DNA of 64,000 nt from Candidatus Poribacteria bacterium. Lineage in GTDB: Bacteria > Poribacteria > WGA-4E > WGA-3G. A program made the translations under genes and the position numbers. The stretch lies in the NCBI GenBank assembly GCA_022819945.1, contig JAJEGI010000108.1, forward strand, positions 1-64,000, written 5' to 3'. Of the stretch, positions 17,202 through 25,492 are shown piece after piece; position 1 is the stretch's first letter; the number at the start of each line of letters is the position of its first letter. The notes beneath the pieces were generated by a model. The model saw nothing but the letters and a program-made list of their open reading frames with translations, was not told where the DNA came from and searched no databases.

Positions 17202-19076
17202 ATGAGCATCTCCGATCAGATCCTTAAAGTCTTCGATAACTATCCGCGAGAGAATACCGTCTGTTTACCCTCTGGAGCGGTTGCCCGATTTGAAAGAGGC
17301 GGTATCTCTGATGTCGCGATGTCACCGGACGAAAATCTGATTGCCATAGCCTCCCGCCTTGGTGTATGGCTCTACGATGCCCACACCAAAGATTTTGTGT
17401 CGTTAATGGCTGTTGAAGATACCGGGCTCCTCTCAAAGGTCGTTTTTTCGCCTGACGGTACCCGAATCGTTACTGGCGATTGGGACGGTAAAACAACCTT
17501 ATGGGACATCAATACAGAGACAATACTTGCCACCTACATCCATAAAGGTTATATCAATTCAATTACATTTTCTCCAGATGGTAGGTTTATAGCAATAGGC
17601 AGTAGGGATGCGACCGCGACATTATGGGATATTGAGACTGGAACTGCCCGTTTTACCATTACGCATCAAGGCTCAGTGACATCAACAATTTTCTCGCCAG
17701 ATGGCACGCTTTTAGCGACCAGTAGTAGCGACGCGACTGCGACACTGTGGCATATTGACACAGAAGAAATCCGCTGGACTTTCACGCATGAAAAACAAGA
17801 AAAATCTGTAACATTCGACTCGGGGCATGTTGAGACTTTCAACAGAGGTGGTATAGGAGACATCGATTTTTCTCCGGACGGAAAGTATTTTGTAACCGCT
17901 GGTCAGCTTATGGATTATTGCACGGCACTCTGGGACGTTGAGACTGGGGAACAACTTTGGTGTGTTACCCATGAAAAACCGATTGATGCTGTTGCGTTTT
18001 CTCCGGATGGTACGTCTATGGCAACGTACTATGAGGACGACACTGTCAGCGTATTGCGTGTTGCAGATGGTACCCTGATACCGCGTGCTATTCACGCGGA
18101 GAAGTCGAGAAAAATAAAAAGAAACTTATCTATAGATCATGACGAGGATGGCTGGGGGCGAAGGATTCGATTTTCACCCGATGGAAAATACCTTGCAGAA
18201 CTTAAAATGGGGAGCAATTCACTTACATTGTGGGATGTCAACACCGGCAAAAAAATCAAGGAGTTTGACGAAGTTAATGGATCGGCACTGACCCTTGTAT
18301 TTTCCGCAGAGGGGCATTGCTTCGGGTTGAGTCGTACCCCTTATCCAGAATATGATACCGTTGAATTGTGGGATGCGGAAAAGCGCGCCAGTTTCACGCA
18401 TAGCGCGCCTGTTGATACAGTCGTGATGTCACTGGATGGGACGTTGTTAGCGACAGGTGGCAGGGATAAAAGGGTCAAACTTTGGCATGTAGAGACACAG
18501 CAATGCTTTCAAACCCTGTTAGGGCATATAGGGCGCATCCTATCCCTCGCGTTCTCACCTGATGGGGCCCTCTTGGTCAGTGGTGGTGGTGATAACTGGG
18601 AAAAGCAAACACATGCAGATGGCACAACTTTCTTTTTTTCTGATGGCGATAGTCCTGTTGACAGAACTGCCAAGGTATGGGAAGTCGCTACAGGGGAAAA
18701 TATCGCTATACTTGAAAGTTCTGGAATGGTCAGAGGGATCGCGTTTTCGCGCGATGGAAACCGCCTCGCGACAGGTGCAAACAATAAAACTGTTACCTTG
18801 TGGTGTACAAAGACGTGGCAACCCACTGCTACGCTTGATACCGTAAGTTTCGAGTCCTTCGCGTTTTCGCCAGACAGCAGCCGACTCGTTATCGGTGGAA
18901 CGTGGCCGGAGCAGCGGATTCAGATTTGGAATGTAGAAACTCAGGAACTTATCGTCGAATTGCCAGGGCATAAAAGCGATGTTGAATCTTTCGCGTTTTC
19001 ACCAGATGGTCGTCTGCTTGCGAGCGGCGGATTTGACGGCGTTATCTATATGTGGAACATGACACCTTACCTTTAG
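17202..19076 (+). CDS. WD40-repeat protein (probably two beta-propellers)
   Basis: The product has about 13 WD40-type blades (repeated FSPDG...LWD units) over 624 residues, with no signal peptide, membrane segment or fused effector domain. The first blade of each half starts with a similar phrase (RFERGGISDVAMSPD near residue 30 and TFNRGGIGDIDFSPD near residue 210). ATG 17202 with AAGGAG is the likely start (the track gives TTG 17199). WD40 propellers are protein-interaction scaffolds; in bacteria they are often paired with kinases or proteases, but no such partner is next to it. The MITE lies just upstream. Function unknown. Confidence 0.9.
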   Translation: MSISDQILKVFDNYPRENTVCLPSGAVARFERGGISDVAMSPDENLIAIASRLGVWLYDAHTKDFVSLMAVEDTGLLSKVVFSPDGTRIVTGDWDGKTTLWDINTETILATYIHKGYINSITFSPDGRFIAIGSRDATATLWDIETGTARFTITHQGSVTSTIFSPDGTLLATSSSDATATLWHIDTEEIRWTFTHEKQEKSVTFDSGHVETFNRGGIGDIDFSPDGKYFVTAGQLMDYCTALWDVETGEQLWCVTHEKPIDAVAFSPDGTSMATYYEDDTVSVLRVADGTLIPRAIHAEKSRKIKRNLSIDHDEDGWGRRIRFSPDGKYLAELKMGSNSLTLWDVNTGKKIKEFDEVNGSALTLVFSAEGHCFGLSRTPYPEYDTVELWDAEKRASFTHSAPVDTVVMSLDGTLLATGGRDKRVKLWHVETQQCFQTLLGHIGRILSLAFSPDGALLVSGGGDNWEKQTHADGTTFFFSDGDSPVDRTAKVWEVATGENIAILESSGMVRGIAFSRDGNRLATGANNKTVTLWCTKTWQPTATLDTVSFESFAFSPDSSRLVIGGTWPEQRIQIWNVETQELIVELPGHKSDVESFAFSPDGRLLASGGFDGVIYMWNMTPYL

Positions 19077-19205
19077 TCAGTCTTAAGAATCACTGCAGAA
19101 ATGGATAATAATGAGGAGACATGGAACCATAGCCCAACAGATGGAAACCTACGCCCGGACCTTTGAAGTCGAAAGAACATTGACCCTCCTGACAGCAAAA
19201 AACAT

Positions 19206-19234
19206 TTGACTTTTTTTTCGATGTGTGTTATACT
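19206..19234 (+). promoter_or_regulatory. Sigma-70-type promoter upstream of tRNA(CAT)-tilS-hpt
   Basis: TTGACT (19206-19211) and TATACT (19229-19234) have a 17-bp spacer. The tRNA starts 46 bp after the -10, and no terminator is obvious between the tRNA and tilS. Confidence 0.8.
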
Positions 19235-19280
19235 TAAAACAAAAATGCTGGGTAGGATTCACAAGCCTATCCAAACACGT

Positions 19281-19354
19281 GCCGGTGTAGCTCAGTGGTT
19301 TAGAGCACACGACTCATAATCGTGCTGTCCGGAGTTCGACTCTCCGCACCGGCA
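19281..19354 (+). tRNA. tRNA with CAT anticodon (elongator Met or Ile2)
   Basis: The 74-nt sequence folds with acceptor GCCGGTG/CACCGGC, D-loop AGCTCAGTGGTTTAGAGC, anticodon stem-loop CACGA-CTCATAA-TCGTG, T-loop TTCGACT and discriminator A. It lacks the C1:A72 mismatch, so it is not the initiator. A CAT anticodon could be elongator methionine, or isoleucine after TilS converts C34 to lysidine. The adjacent tilS gene makes the second option attractive, but sequence alone does not decide it. Confidence 0.93.
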
Positions 19355-19430
19355 TTGCTTCTTTTGACACAGTTGGCAGCCGAATTAATACGCAAACGGC
19401 AAAACCTGCTGTCAAAAATAGGCACACCCC

Positions 19431-20873
19431 ATGACAGCCGATTTCGTGCAACAGATGCACCGTTTCATCGCGCAGCATAAGATGATCAAGGATGGCGAGA
19501 CAGTGATCGTTGCGGTCTCAGGCGGCGCGGATTCGCTCGCACTTCTGTACGGATTGCACGCCTTACGCTCGCAGCTGAATTGCCAACTCCACGTTGCTCA
19601 TCTAAATCACTGTCTCCGTCCGGATGCAGATGCAGATGCGGATTTCGTGCGTCAGCACGCAGCGCACTTAAAGCTACATTGTACGATCCAACGTATGGAA
19701 ATACCGCATTTGGCTCAGCAATGGAAACTCTCTGTAGAAGCAGCAGGACGTAGGGCGCGCTATCAGTTTTACGAATCCGTCACAACGGGAATTGATGCCA
19801 CTAAGGTAGCCTTAGGACACCATCAGGACGATATTGCTGAGACGGTTTTAATGAACCTCATCCGAGGCAGTGGAGCCAGCGGATTGAAAGGTATCGCACC
19901 CGTTAGGGACGCAAAATTTATTCGACCCATCGCGGGCTTCACACGTCAACAGATTGAGGCGTTTCTTACCGCCATAGGCATTGTGCCGAGACACGACCCA
20001 ACAAACACGGATACACGCTATCTCCGCAATCGTATCCGCCACGAGTTGATACCGCGGCTTGAAAACGATTATAATCCAAATATTAAAATCGGATTAAGCC
20101 GTACCGCCGATGTATTGCGTGCTGAATCAGAATACCTTGACACAGCCGCGCGGGAGGCATTTGAGGCGTGTCGAATACAAGGCTCGCACAAGAATGTTGT
20201 GCTTGACCGAGTGGAGTTCCGTAAACATCACGTCGCATTACAGAGACGGGTGTTGCGGCAAAGCCTCTCTGAAATGTCAGGCGATATGAATGACCTCTAT
20301 TTTACACATTGTGAAAAAATGCTAAACCTAATTGAAGCGGAAGCGTCTAATGCTCTATTAGCACTGCCGAACGGTTTACAATTCCGACGCGCATATCAGC
20401 AACTCATTATTGAGAGAAAGTCGGTTGAAACGGGAAACTTCGCTTATCCAGTCGTTACTGTCGGTAAAACATCCATAGAAGTTTTAAACACAGAAATTAC
20501 CGCAGAACTGGGTAATATTAAGTCCTGTCCAACACTCGCATTACCGGACGGTAGATTTGAAGCTATATTTGATTATGAAAAGATAAGGAAGGTGTTTGCA
20601 GAACCATTTTTAGAAGCATTTCCACTCACGGTGCGTAATCGGCGGCAAGGCGACCGGTTCCAGCCACACGGTATGCGGGGAACCAAAAAGATTAAGGATT
20701 TTTTTATTGATACCAAGGTGCCTCGCTACGAACGCGATAGCGTTCCCCTGCTCGTTTGTGGCGATCAGATTTTGTGGATCATCGGTTATACAACCAGTGA
20801 CGCTTTCAAAATTGAATCTGACACTCGGCAATACCTTTACCTACGTTATGCCAGCAACGAAACTTCTGCCTGA
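19431..20873 (+). CDS. tilS: tRNA(Ile)-lysidine synthase
   Basis: TilS uses ATP and lysine to modify C34 of tRNA-Ile2(CAU), changing both codon reading and aminoacylation. The N-terminal PP-loop ATPase motif SGGADSLALLYGL, the HLNHCLRPDA segment and GHHQDDIAETVLMNLIRGSG are diagnostic. The C-terminal domain has RQGDRFQPHGMRGTKKIKDFFID, typical of full-length TilS. At 480 residues it has the long form. The stop lies 26 bases inside hpt, so the two are translationally linked, as in many bacteria. A CAT-anticodon tRNA lies 76 bp upstream on the same apparent transcript. Confidence 0.96.
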   Translation: MTADFVQQMHRFIAQHKMIKDGETVIVAVSGGADSLALLYGLHALRSQLNCQLHVAHLNHCLRPDADADADFVRQHAAHLKLHCTIQRMEIPHLAQQWKLSVEAAGRRARYQFYESVTTGIDATKVALGHHQDDIAETVLMNLIRGSGASGLKGIAPVRDAKFIRPIAGFTRQQIEAFLTAIGIVPRHDPTNTDTRYLRNRIRHELIPRLENDYNPNIKIGLSRTADVLRAESEYLDTAAREAFEACRIQGSHKNVVLDRVEFRKHHVALQRRVLRQSLSEMSGDMNDLYFTHCEKMLNLIEAEASNALLALPNGLQFRRAYQQLIIERKSVETGNFAYPVVTVGKTSIEVLNTEITAELGNIKSCPTLALPDGRFEAIFDYEKIRKVFAEPFLEAFPLTVRNRRQGDRFQPHGMRGTKKIKDFFIDTKVPRYERDSVPLLVCGDQILWIIGYTTSDAFKIESDTRQYLYLRYASNETSA

Positions 20874-21411
20874 ATCCGTTCTTATTTCCGAATCCCGTCT
20901 TCAGAACCGAATTCGTGAACTTGGAGCACAGATTTCCACCGATTACGGAAACCAAGAGTTAGTCCTACTCGGCGTACTCAGGGGTAGTGTGCTATTTTTT
21001 GCCGACCTTGCGCGTGCAATATCTGCAACGTGCCAGACTGATCCAGACTGCGGCGTTCGGGTCCGATTTGAATTCGTGCAACTCACGAGTTACCACGAAA
21101 GCACGAAGCCATCAAAAGTGCAACTCATTCGCGGCGGTAGTGATTATCTTGAACACCGACACGTCCTCATCGTTGAAGATATTGTTGACACTGGACATAC
21201 TTTGAAGTTTCTCCGTGAACACCTCGGCATGCTGAACCCTAAAACCGTTAAGGTATGTACATTACTTGATAAACCTTCTCAACGTCAAGTACCCGTTGCT
21301 ATCGATTATATCGGTTTTCAGATCCCTGACACCTTTGTTGTCGGATATGGACTTGATTATGCCCAGCAATATCGGAATTTGCCCTATATTGCTCTGTTAG
21401 AATCCATTTAA
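20848..21411 (+). CDS. hpt: Hypoxanthine phosphoribosyltransferase
   Basis: Hpt salvages hypoxanthine (and often guanine) to the nucleotide using PRPP. Seen: LLGVLRGSVLFFADLAR with the flexible-loop region, RFEFVQLTSYHEST, and the PRPP-binding VLIVEDIVDTGHTL. ATG 20848 is preferred; the track start at 20707 lies deep in tilS and adds unrelated sequence. The product has 187 residues, normal for the family. The tilS-hpt order is widely conserved. Confidence 0.95.
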   Translation: MPATKLLPESVLISESRLQNRIRELGAQISTDYGNQELVLLGVLRGSVLFFADLARAISATCQTDPDCGVRVRFEFVQLTSYHESTKPSKVQLIRGGSDYLEHRHVLIVEDIVDTGHTLKFLREHLGMLNPKTVKVCTLLDKPSQRQVPVAIDYIGFQIPDTFVVGYGLDYAQQYRNLPYIALLESI

Positions 21412-21453
21412 TTGCCTTAATATCGAATAAGAACGCTTTTACATAATAATTAA

Positions 21454-21482
21454 TTGACAAAAAATCACATATTTGCTATAAT
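21454..21482 (+). promoter_or_regulatory. Consensus sigma-70-type promoter for the cytochrome c gene
   Basis: TTGACA (21454-21459) and TATAAT (21477-21482) are both exact consensus with a 17-bp spacer, 33 bp before the gene start. This is unusually strong. Confidence 0.88.
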
Positions 21483-21514
21483 TTTTAGACAATACATTAT
21501 TAATAAGGAGATTT

Positions 21515-22300
21515 ATGATGCGTAAATTCGTTTCGTTTGCCCTATGTGGCGTTTTGATCGCGGCATTTATCTTTTTCACACATGCACAAATGTCAGACAA
21601 AGCGCAACTGGGGCGCGAACTTTTTCACGATCCAACTTTTAAAGGCACAATCAAACCCGGTAAAACAAAAGGTTTCGCCACTGGACTGAGTTGCGCAAAC
21701 TGCCACGCAGATTTTGATGACGCGGCGAACCCAGATGGTGTCATTCGCGCAGGACATAGTGTAGTTGGTGTCCCACACCGTGGTCAAGCAAAAGGTGGGA
21801 TGATTTCAGCTGAAAACTTTGCCCGCGCGGCTGGTGGTGGCGGCTTCTGTTACCAACATTTCTTACAGCGAATCCCCGGTCCTGAAGTTGACCCGACCGC
21901 AATTCCAGCAGAACATGCTGAAGCACTCATGGCTTATTTTGAAGCAATCTCCGGGGACAACAAGGGACCCGAGTTTGAAATCGCAATGTTAGATGATGAT
22001 GCCAAAAAGGCTGCCGGTGAAAAACTTGCCGCAATGAGCGGCGATGCAGAGAATGGATGGCAACTTTTCGGACGCGCCTGCGTCGTTTGCCACCCAACCC
22101 CTTACAAAGCGGGTATCGGTCCGAGGCTTGTCGGAACCAGAGCACCTCGTAATGTTGATGCAGCAATCCTACGTTGGGCTACTAAAATTCGAGGCGGAGG
22201 CACGCTTATGCCGTTCTACGCCCCTGACATCCTCAGCGACCAAAACATCGCTGACATTCTCGCGTTCGCGCGTCAAGAATTAGAAAACGCAGGAAGATAG
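21515..22300 (+). CDS. Exported dihaem c-type cytochrome
   Basis: A signal peptide (KFVSFALCGVLIAAFIFFTHA) precedes two CxxCH haem sites: SCANCHADF (about residue 71) and ACVVCHPTP (about residue 189). RELFHDPTFKG near the start resembles the cytochrome c peroxidase/MauG-related domain, while the C-terminal half is cytochrome-c-like. At 261 residues it is shorter than MauG. It probably acts in periplasmic electron transfer or a peroxidase-like role, which is inference. Two adjacent ATGs (21515, 21518) follow an AAGGAGA site. It is a single-gene unit with its own promoter and terminator. Confidence 0.88.
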   Translation: MMRKFVSFALCGVLIAAFIFFTHAQMSDKAQLGRELFHDPTFKGTIKPGKTKGFATGLSCANCHADFDDAANPDGVIRAGHSVVGVPHRGQAKGGMISAENFARAAGGGGFCYQHFLQRIPGPEVDPTAIPAEHAEALMAYFEAISGDNKGPEFEIAMLDDDAKKAAGEKLAAMSGDAENGWQLFGRACVVCHPTPYKAGIGPRLVGTRAPRNVDAAILRWATKIRGGGTLMPFYAPDILSDQNIADILAFARQELENAGR

Positions 22301-22311
22301 CCATAATTCAG

Positions 22312-22343
22312 GCTGAAACAACACTTTTCAGCTAAACTTTTTA
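22312..22343 (+). terminator. Rho-independent terminator after cytochrome c gene
   Basis: GCTGAAA (22312-22318) pairs with TTTCAGC (22326-22332) around a 7-base loop and is followed by a T-rich run (CTTTTTATT). Confidence 0.75.
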
Positions 22344-22545
22344 TTGTTGGATCTATTGATTTCTGTAACCGACTCTCTTCACTATTCGTTATTTTTACCA
22401 ACTTAATCTGAGCGTTTAGGGTGTAATTTGCCGACCTATTCAGTTCTTTGTTTATTCAAGAACCCTGAAACATGTCCTCAAGATAGCAAATTTACTTGAT
22501 TATTCGCCTCAGTACAAAATTCTATTTGTTGATAAAAATAGCAAA

Positions 22546-22578
22546 TCGATGAACACAGAACACATTAGTGTTCATCGA
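22546..22578. promoter_or_regulatory. 11-bp perfect inverted repeat before the lipoprotein gene (operator or leader hairpin)
   Basis: TCGATGAACAC and GTGTTCATCGA are exact inverses separated by 11 bases, ending 26 bp before the start codon. It lies in the 304-bp gap 22301-22604, which otherwise holds only the terminator above. No clear -10/-35 pair was identified here. Confidence 0.6.
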
Positions 22579-22604
22579 TCCGAATACGAAGAGAGGATGG
22601 TACT

Positions 22605-23150
22605 ATGAGAGTCTCTCGAATCAATATGCTTTTCTACTCGTCCTTGGTAGGTATTTACATTCTCCTGGTAGGCCTTGTATTAAGTTTAGCAAGCTGCGGC
22701 GGTAGTAACCTAAAAAATCCCGTATCAGAAGAGGTTACCACAGAAGAAGATAGTGAAGCCACAGATGACGTTGTTGAACTTACACAAACCCTGGACGTGA
22801 CGGAACCGGAACAGGTTACCGATCTTAACGTAAAAATTACCGTTACGAAGAAAACGGTGCAACCCGGTGAAGCCGTAGAACTCACCGCTTCGCTGAAAGA
22901 GGTTAGGGGTAGCAGCGTCACACTGAACTGGCTGAATATCACGCAGTTTGGGGAACTTTCCGCCGCCAACGCAAATCCAGTCACTTGGACTGCCCCTCAG
23001 ACCCTTAATGGGGAAAGCGTTCAAGTCGAAGTTATTCAACTTGTTGTGACTGTGATTAGCGAGGTTGTTTCAGTCGGATCCTCTGGAATTGAAACCGATA
23101 CACAAATTTTTACTGACACGAAAAACGTCTTGCTTACCGTTAGAAATTAG
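22605..23150 (+). CDS. Hypothetical lipoprotein
   Basis: The N-terminus has basic residues, a hydrophobic stretch and the lipobox LASC, so it is predicted to be lipid-anchored. A short acidic linker (EEVTTEEDSE) leads into a beta-rich region (LNVKITVTKKTVQPGEAVELTASLKE) resembling an immunoglobulin-like or cadherin-like fold often found in surface proteins. 181 residues, start at ATG 22605 after GAGAGG. No specific family is recognised. The peptidase gene follows, and both would act at the envelope. Confidence 0.75.
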   Translation: MRVSRINMLFYSSLVGIYILLVGLVLSLASCGGSNLKNPVSEEVTTEEDSEATDDVVELTQTLDVTEPEQVTDLNVKITVTKKTVQPGEAVELTASLKEVRGSSVTLNWLNITQFGELSAANANPVTWTAPQTLNGESVQVEVIQLVVTVISEVVSVGSSGIETDTQIFTDTKNVLLTVRN

Positions 23151-23235
23151 TTAGTTGCCGCAGATTCTGTCTAAGTGAGCAGCGCCTGCTCGGACTTCCA
23201 CAGAGTTGTCTCTGTTTGTATTGTTAAGGTACCAA

Positions 23236-24024
23236 ATGTATAGAAGGTTAATTCACATTTTTATAGCTGTCTTGTTTGTAGCGGCGCTTTTTGGAACGCC
23301 TCTCACTGCTGGTGTTCAGCAACACCTCGTTCAGAAAGGTGAAACATTATCGGAGATCGCACAGAAGTACAAAGTACCCCTCAAATCGATTATCCAAGCG
23401 AACAGCATTAAGTCAGCACACCGCATACAGATTGGGAAAACGCTGCGTATCCCCGGAAACGCCTTTGCTCTTAATGAGATCCTCTATCAGGTTAAACCGG
23501 GAGACACCCTAATCGGTATTGCCCGTCTCCATAACGTTGAATGGAAGGTTCTACAGAGCATCAATGGCATATCTTCGCCTCGCAACCTACAGATTGGCGC
23601 AGAAATTCGGATTCCACACGACGGTAGCCTCGGTTTTATAAGCCCGCTTCGGGTTCCTTTAGTTGTTACATCAAAGTACGGCTATCGCCCCCACCCCGTA
23701 ACGGGCCGCTATCAGTTTCATAAAGGCATAGATTTCCGGGCCGTTACCGGTACACGCGTCTACGCTTCCAAAGGCGGTAGAGTTATCTTTGCCGGACGAA
23801 AAGGCGGCTACGGGAAAATCGTCGGGATAGAACACGAGGGCAATTTCACTACATGGTATGGACATTTATCGCGCATCAGAGTAAAAAGAGGGCAAACTGT
23901 AAACCAAGGAAAGGTTATCGGTCTATCCGGAAACACCGGCATATCGACCGGTCCCCATTTACATTTTGAAATCAGGTACAAAGGTAGAAGTGAAAAACCA
24001 ACCAAGCACCTTCCCATACCGTAA
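23236..24024 (+). CDS. LysM and M23 peptidase domain protein (murein endopeptidase or NlpD-like)
   Basis: A signal peptide precedes two LysM peptidoglycan-binding repeats (HLVQKGETLSEIAQKYKV and YQVKPGDTLIGIARLHNV) and an M23 peptidase domain (SKYGYRPHPVTG, HKGIDF, HLHFEIR). The M23 zinc ligands H and D (FHKGIDF) and the HxH are present, so it may be active, unlike degenerate NlpD-type activators. ATG 23236 is preferred to TTG 23206. The product has 262 residues and cross-bridge cleavage in the periplasm is the expected role. It overlaps the next gene by up to 59 bp, suggesting coupled expression of two wall enzymes. Confidence 0.92.
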   Translation: MYRRLIHIFIAVLFVAALFGTPLTAGVQQHLVQKGETLSEIAQKYKVPLKSIIQANSIKSAHRIQIGKTLRIPGNAFALNEILYQVKPGDTLIGIARLHNVEWKVLQSINGISSPRNLQIGAEIRIPHDGSLGFISPLRVPLVVTSKYGYRPHPVTGRYQFHKGIDFRAVTGTRVYASKGGRVIFAGRKGGYGKIVGIEHEGNFTTWYGHLSRIRVKRGQTVNQGKVIGLSGNTGISTGPHLHFEIRYKGRSEKPTKHLPIP

Positions 24025-25447
24025 ACGCGGGCTGCTACTCATAGCAACTGTCTTTCTCTTATTGGCGTACTTTCTCGGTCAAAAAAGCACACTATCAGAC
24101 CCACTCAACCTGAGACCTGAGGTGGGTACACGTGGGATCGGGTTGGGTGGTGCTTTTATTAGCAGCGCGGATGACGCAACGAGCCCTCTCTGGAATCCTG
24201 CTGGACTTGCTACATTGCAACGTGGAAACCTCGTCTACGATTTATCCCAAGGCGCAGTCTCCCTCGCTTATCCTATCAAATCTATCGGCACATTCGGTGT
24301 AAATTTCCTCGATTTAAATGGTAGCGATCGCTTTTTATTAGATCACGCCGCAAATCCGATCGGTAGCTTTGAACTCGGCAACAATCAGGCGCTCCTCTCT
24401 TATGGAAGGAAATTCGGGCCTTTGCAACTCGGTGTTAGCACAGGGTATAGTCGCGCACCTTACTATGGCAGCCGCTGGGCACAAAATTATGATGTAGGTG
24501 TACTGACAGAAATTAACTCTCATTTTGCCTTTGGCATGCGGTTACGCGACATCTCTGGCGTAACCATTAGACATAGAGAGGGTCAGATTTTACAAACCTT
24601 CAACCAGCAGTTTGCCCTCGGTGCTGTTCTTACACCGCATCCAATTATTCGATGGCACAATCGGTTAGATATTACGCCACCCTGTTTTGGGACGAGTGTA
24701 GAAATAGGAAACGAAACAATCATTGCCCGTGTCGGATCGACATTCGCCTTCACCGATGAACTCCCGTCCCAATCGTGGAGTTTAGGATTTTCACTCAATC
24801 AATTAGGTAAGCAACTTCATTACACCTGGCTCAATCAAGAAAATCGTGAGAATAAACACCTCGTCTCAATTGGCATGTCCTTTGGTGGGAAAGAACCGAA
24901 CCTACTATCCACTCATACACCACAGACACCTACTGCTAAATCCGCACCTGAAGCGCAACAAGACCCGACGGCTCCAGAATACCAAAGCATCCAAATCGCG
25001 AAGCAACACAATATTGAAGTAGAACTCATGCTCGCTATTATTCAGGCTGAATCCAACTTTAATCCGATCGCCGTGTCTAAGAACGGCGCAGGCGGATTGA
25101 TGCAGATGATGCCCGAAACTGCCCGTGAGCTTGGACTTATAGTACCGAAGTATCAGGACAAACGGAAACCGAAACTTGATTCACACATAGACGAACGATT
25201 CGATCCACACAAAAATTTGCACGCCGGTTTAACTTATTTCAATATGCTTGTAGAGAAATATGAAGGTAATCTGACCTTAGCACTCGGTGCTTACAACATC
25301 GGACCCGGCAAGGTGAGGGTAGGCGGTACTCTTACCAGCAGAGGTAAAAAGTATGCCGATACGGTACTTAACGGTTACCAACGCTACCGGGACAATATTG
25401 AGCAAATGGAAATGGATCTCAAGCGGTTAGAAGCGGTATTAAACTAA
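23966..25447 (+). CDS. PorV/UPF0164-like barrel module fused to SLT lytic transglycosylase
   Basis: After a hydrophobic signal/anchor (LLLIATVFLLLAYFLG) comes a region with the PorV/UPF0164-type signature RGIGLGGAFISSADDATSPLWNPAGL, followed by about 250 residues of alternating beta-barrel-like strands. The C-terminal 170 residues are an SLT domain: ELMLAIIQAESNFNPIAVS with the catalytic glutamate, GAGGLMQMMPETA, and ALGAYNIGPGKV. 493 residues. No ATG fits; TTG 23966 or GTG 23990 would start it inside the M23 gene, so translation is probably coupled. A membrane-barrel/transglycosylase fusion is not a standard architecture I know. Catalytic residues look intact. Confidence 0.85.
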   Translation: MKSGTKVEVKNQPSTFPYRKRGLLLIATVFLLLAYFLGQKSTLSDPLNLRPEVGTRGIGLGGAFISSADDATSPLWNPAGLATLQRGNLVYDLSQGAVSLAYPIKSIGTFGVNFLDLNGSDRFLLDHAANPIGSFELGNNQALLSYGRKFGPLQLGVSTGYSRAPYYGSRWAQNYDVGVLTEINSHFAFGMRLRDISGVTIRHREGQILQTFNQQFALGAVLTPHPIIRWHNRLDITPPCFGTSVEIGNETIIARVGSTFAFTDELPSQSWSLGFSLNQLGKQLHYTWLNQENRENKHLVSIGMSFGGKEPNLLSTHTPQTPTAKSAPEAQQDPTAPEYQSIQIAKQHNIEVELMLAIIQAESNFNPIAVSKNGAGGLMQMMPETARELGLIVPKYQDKRKPKLDSHIDERFDPHKNLHAGLTYFNMLVEKYEGNLTLALGAYNIGPGKVRVGGTLTSRGKKYADTVLNGYQRYRDNIEQMEMDLKRLEAVLN

Positions 25448-25492
25448 CGAGAAACGTGCTAACAAAACGCACTACGACTGCGAGAAACTGAT

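Noticed and set aside
19118-19216. Possible 32-codon ORF (MRRHGTIAQQ...) between the WD40 gene and the tRNA promoter.
   Set aside because: Too short, no recognisable family, and it ends inside the tRNA promoter -35 region.
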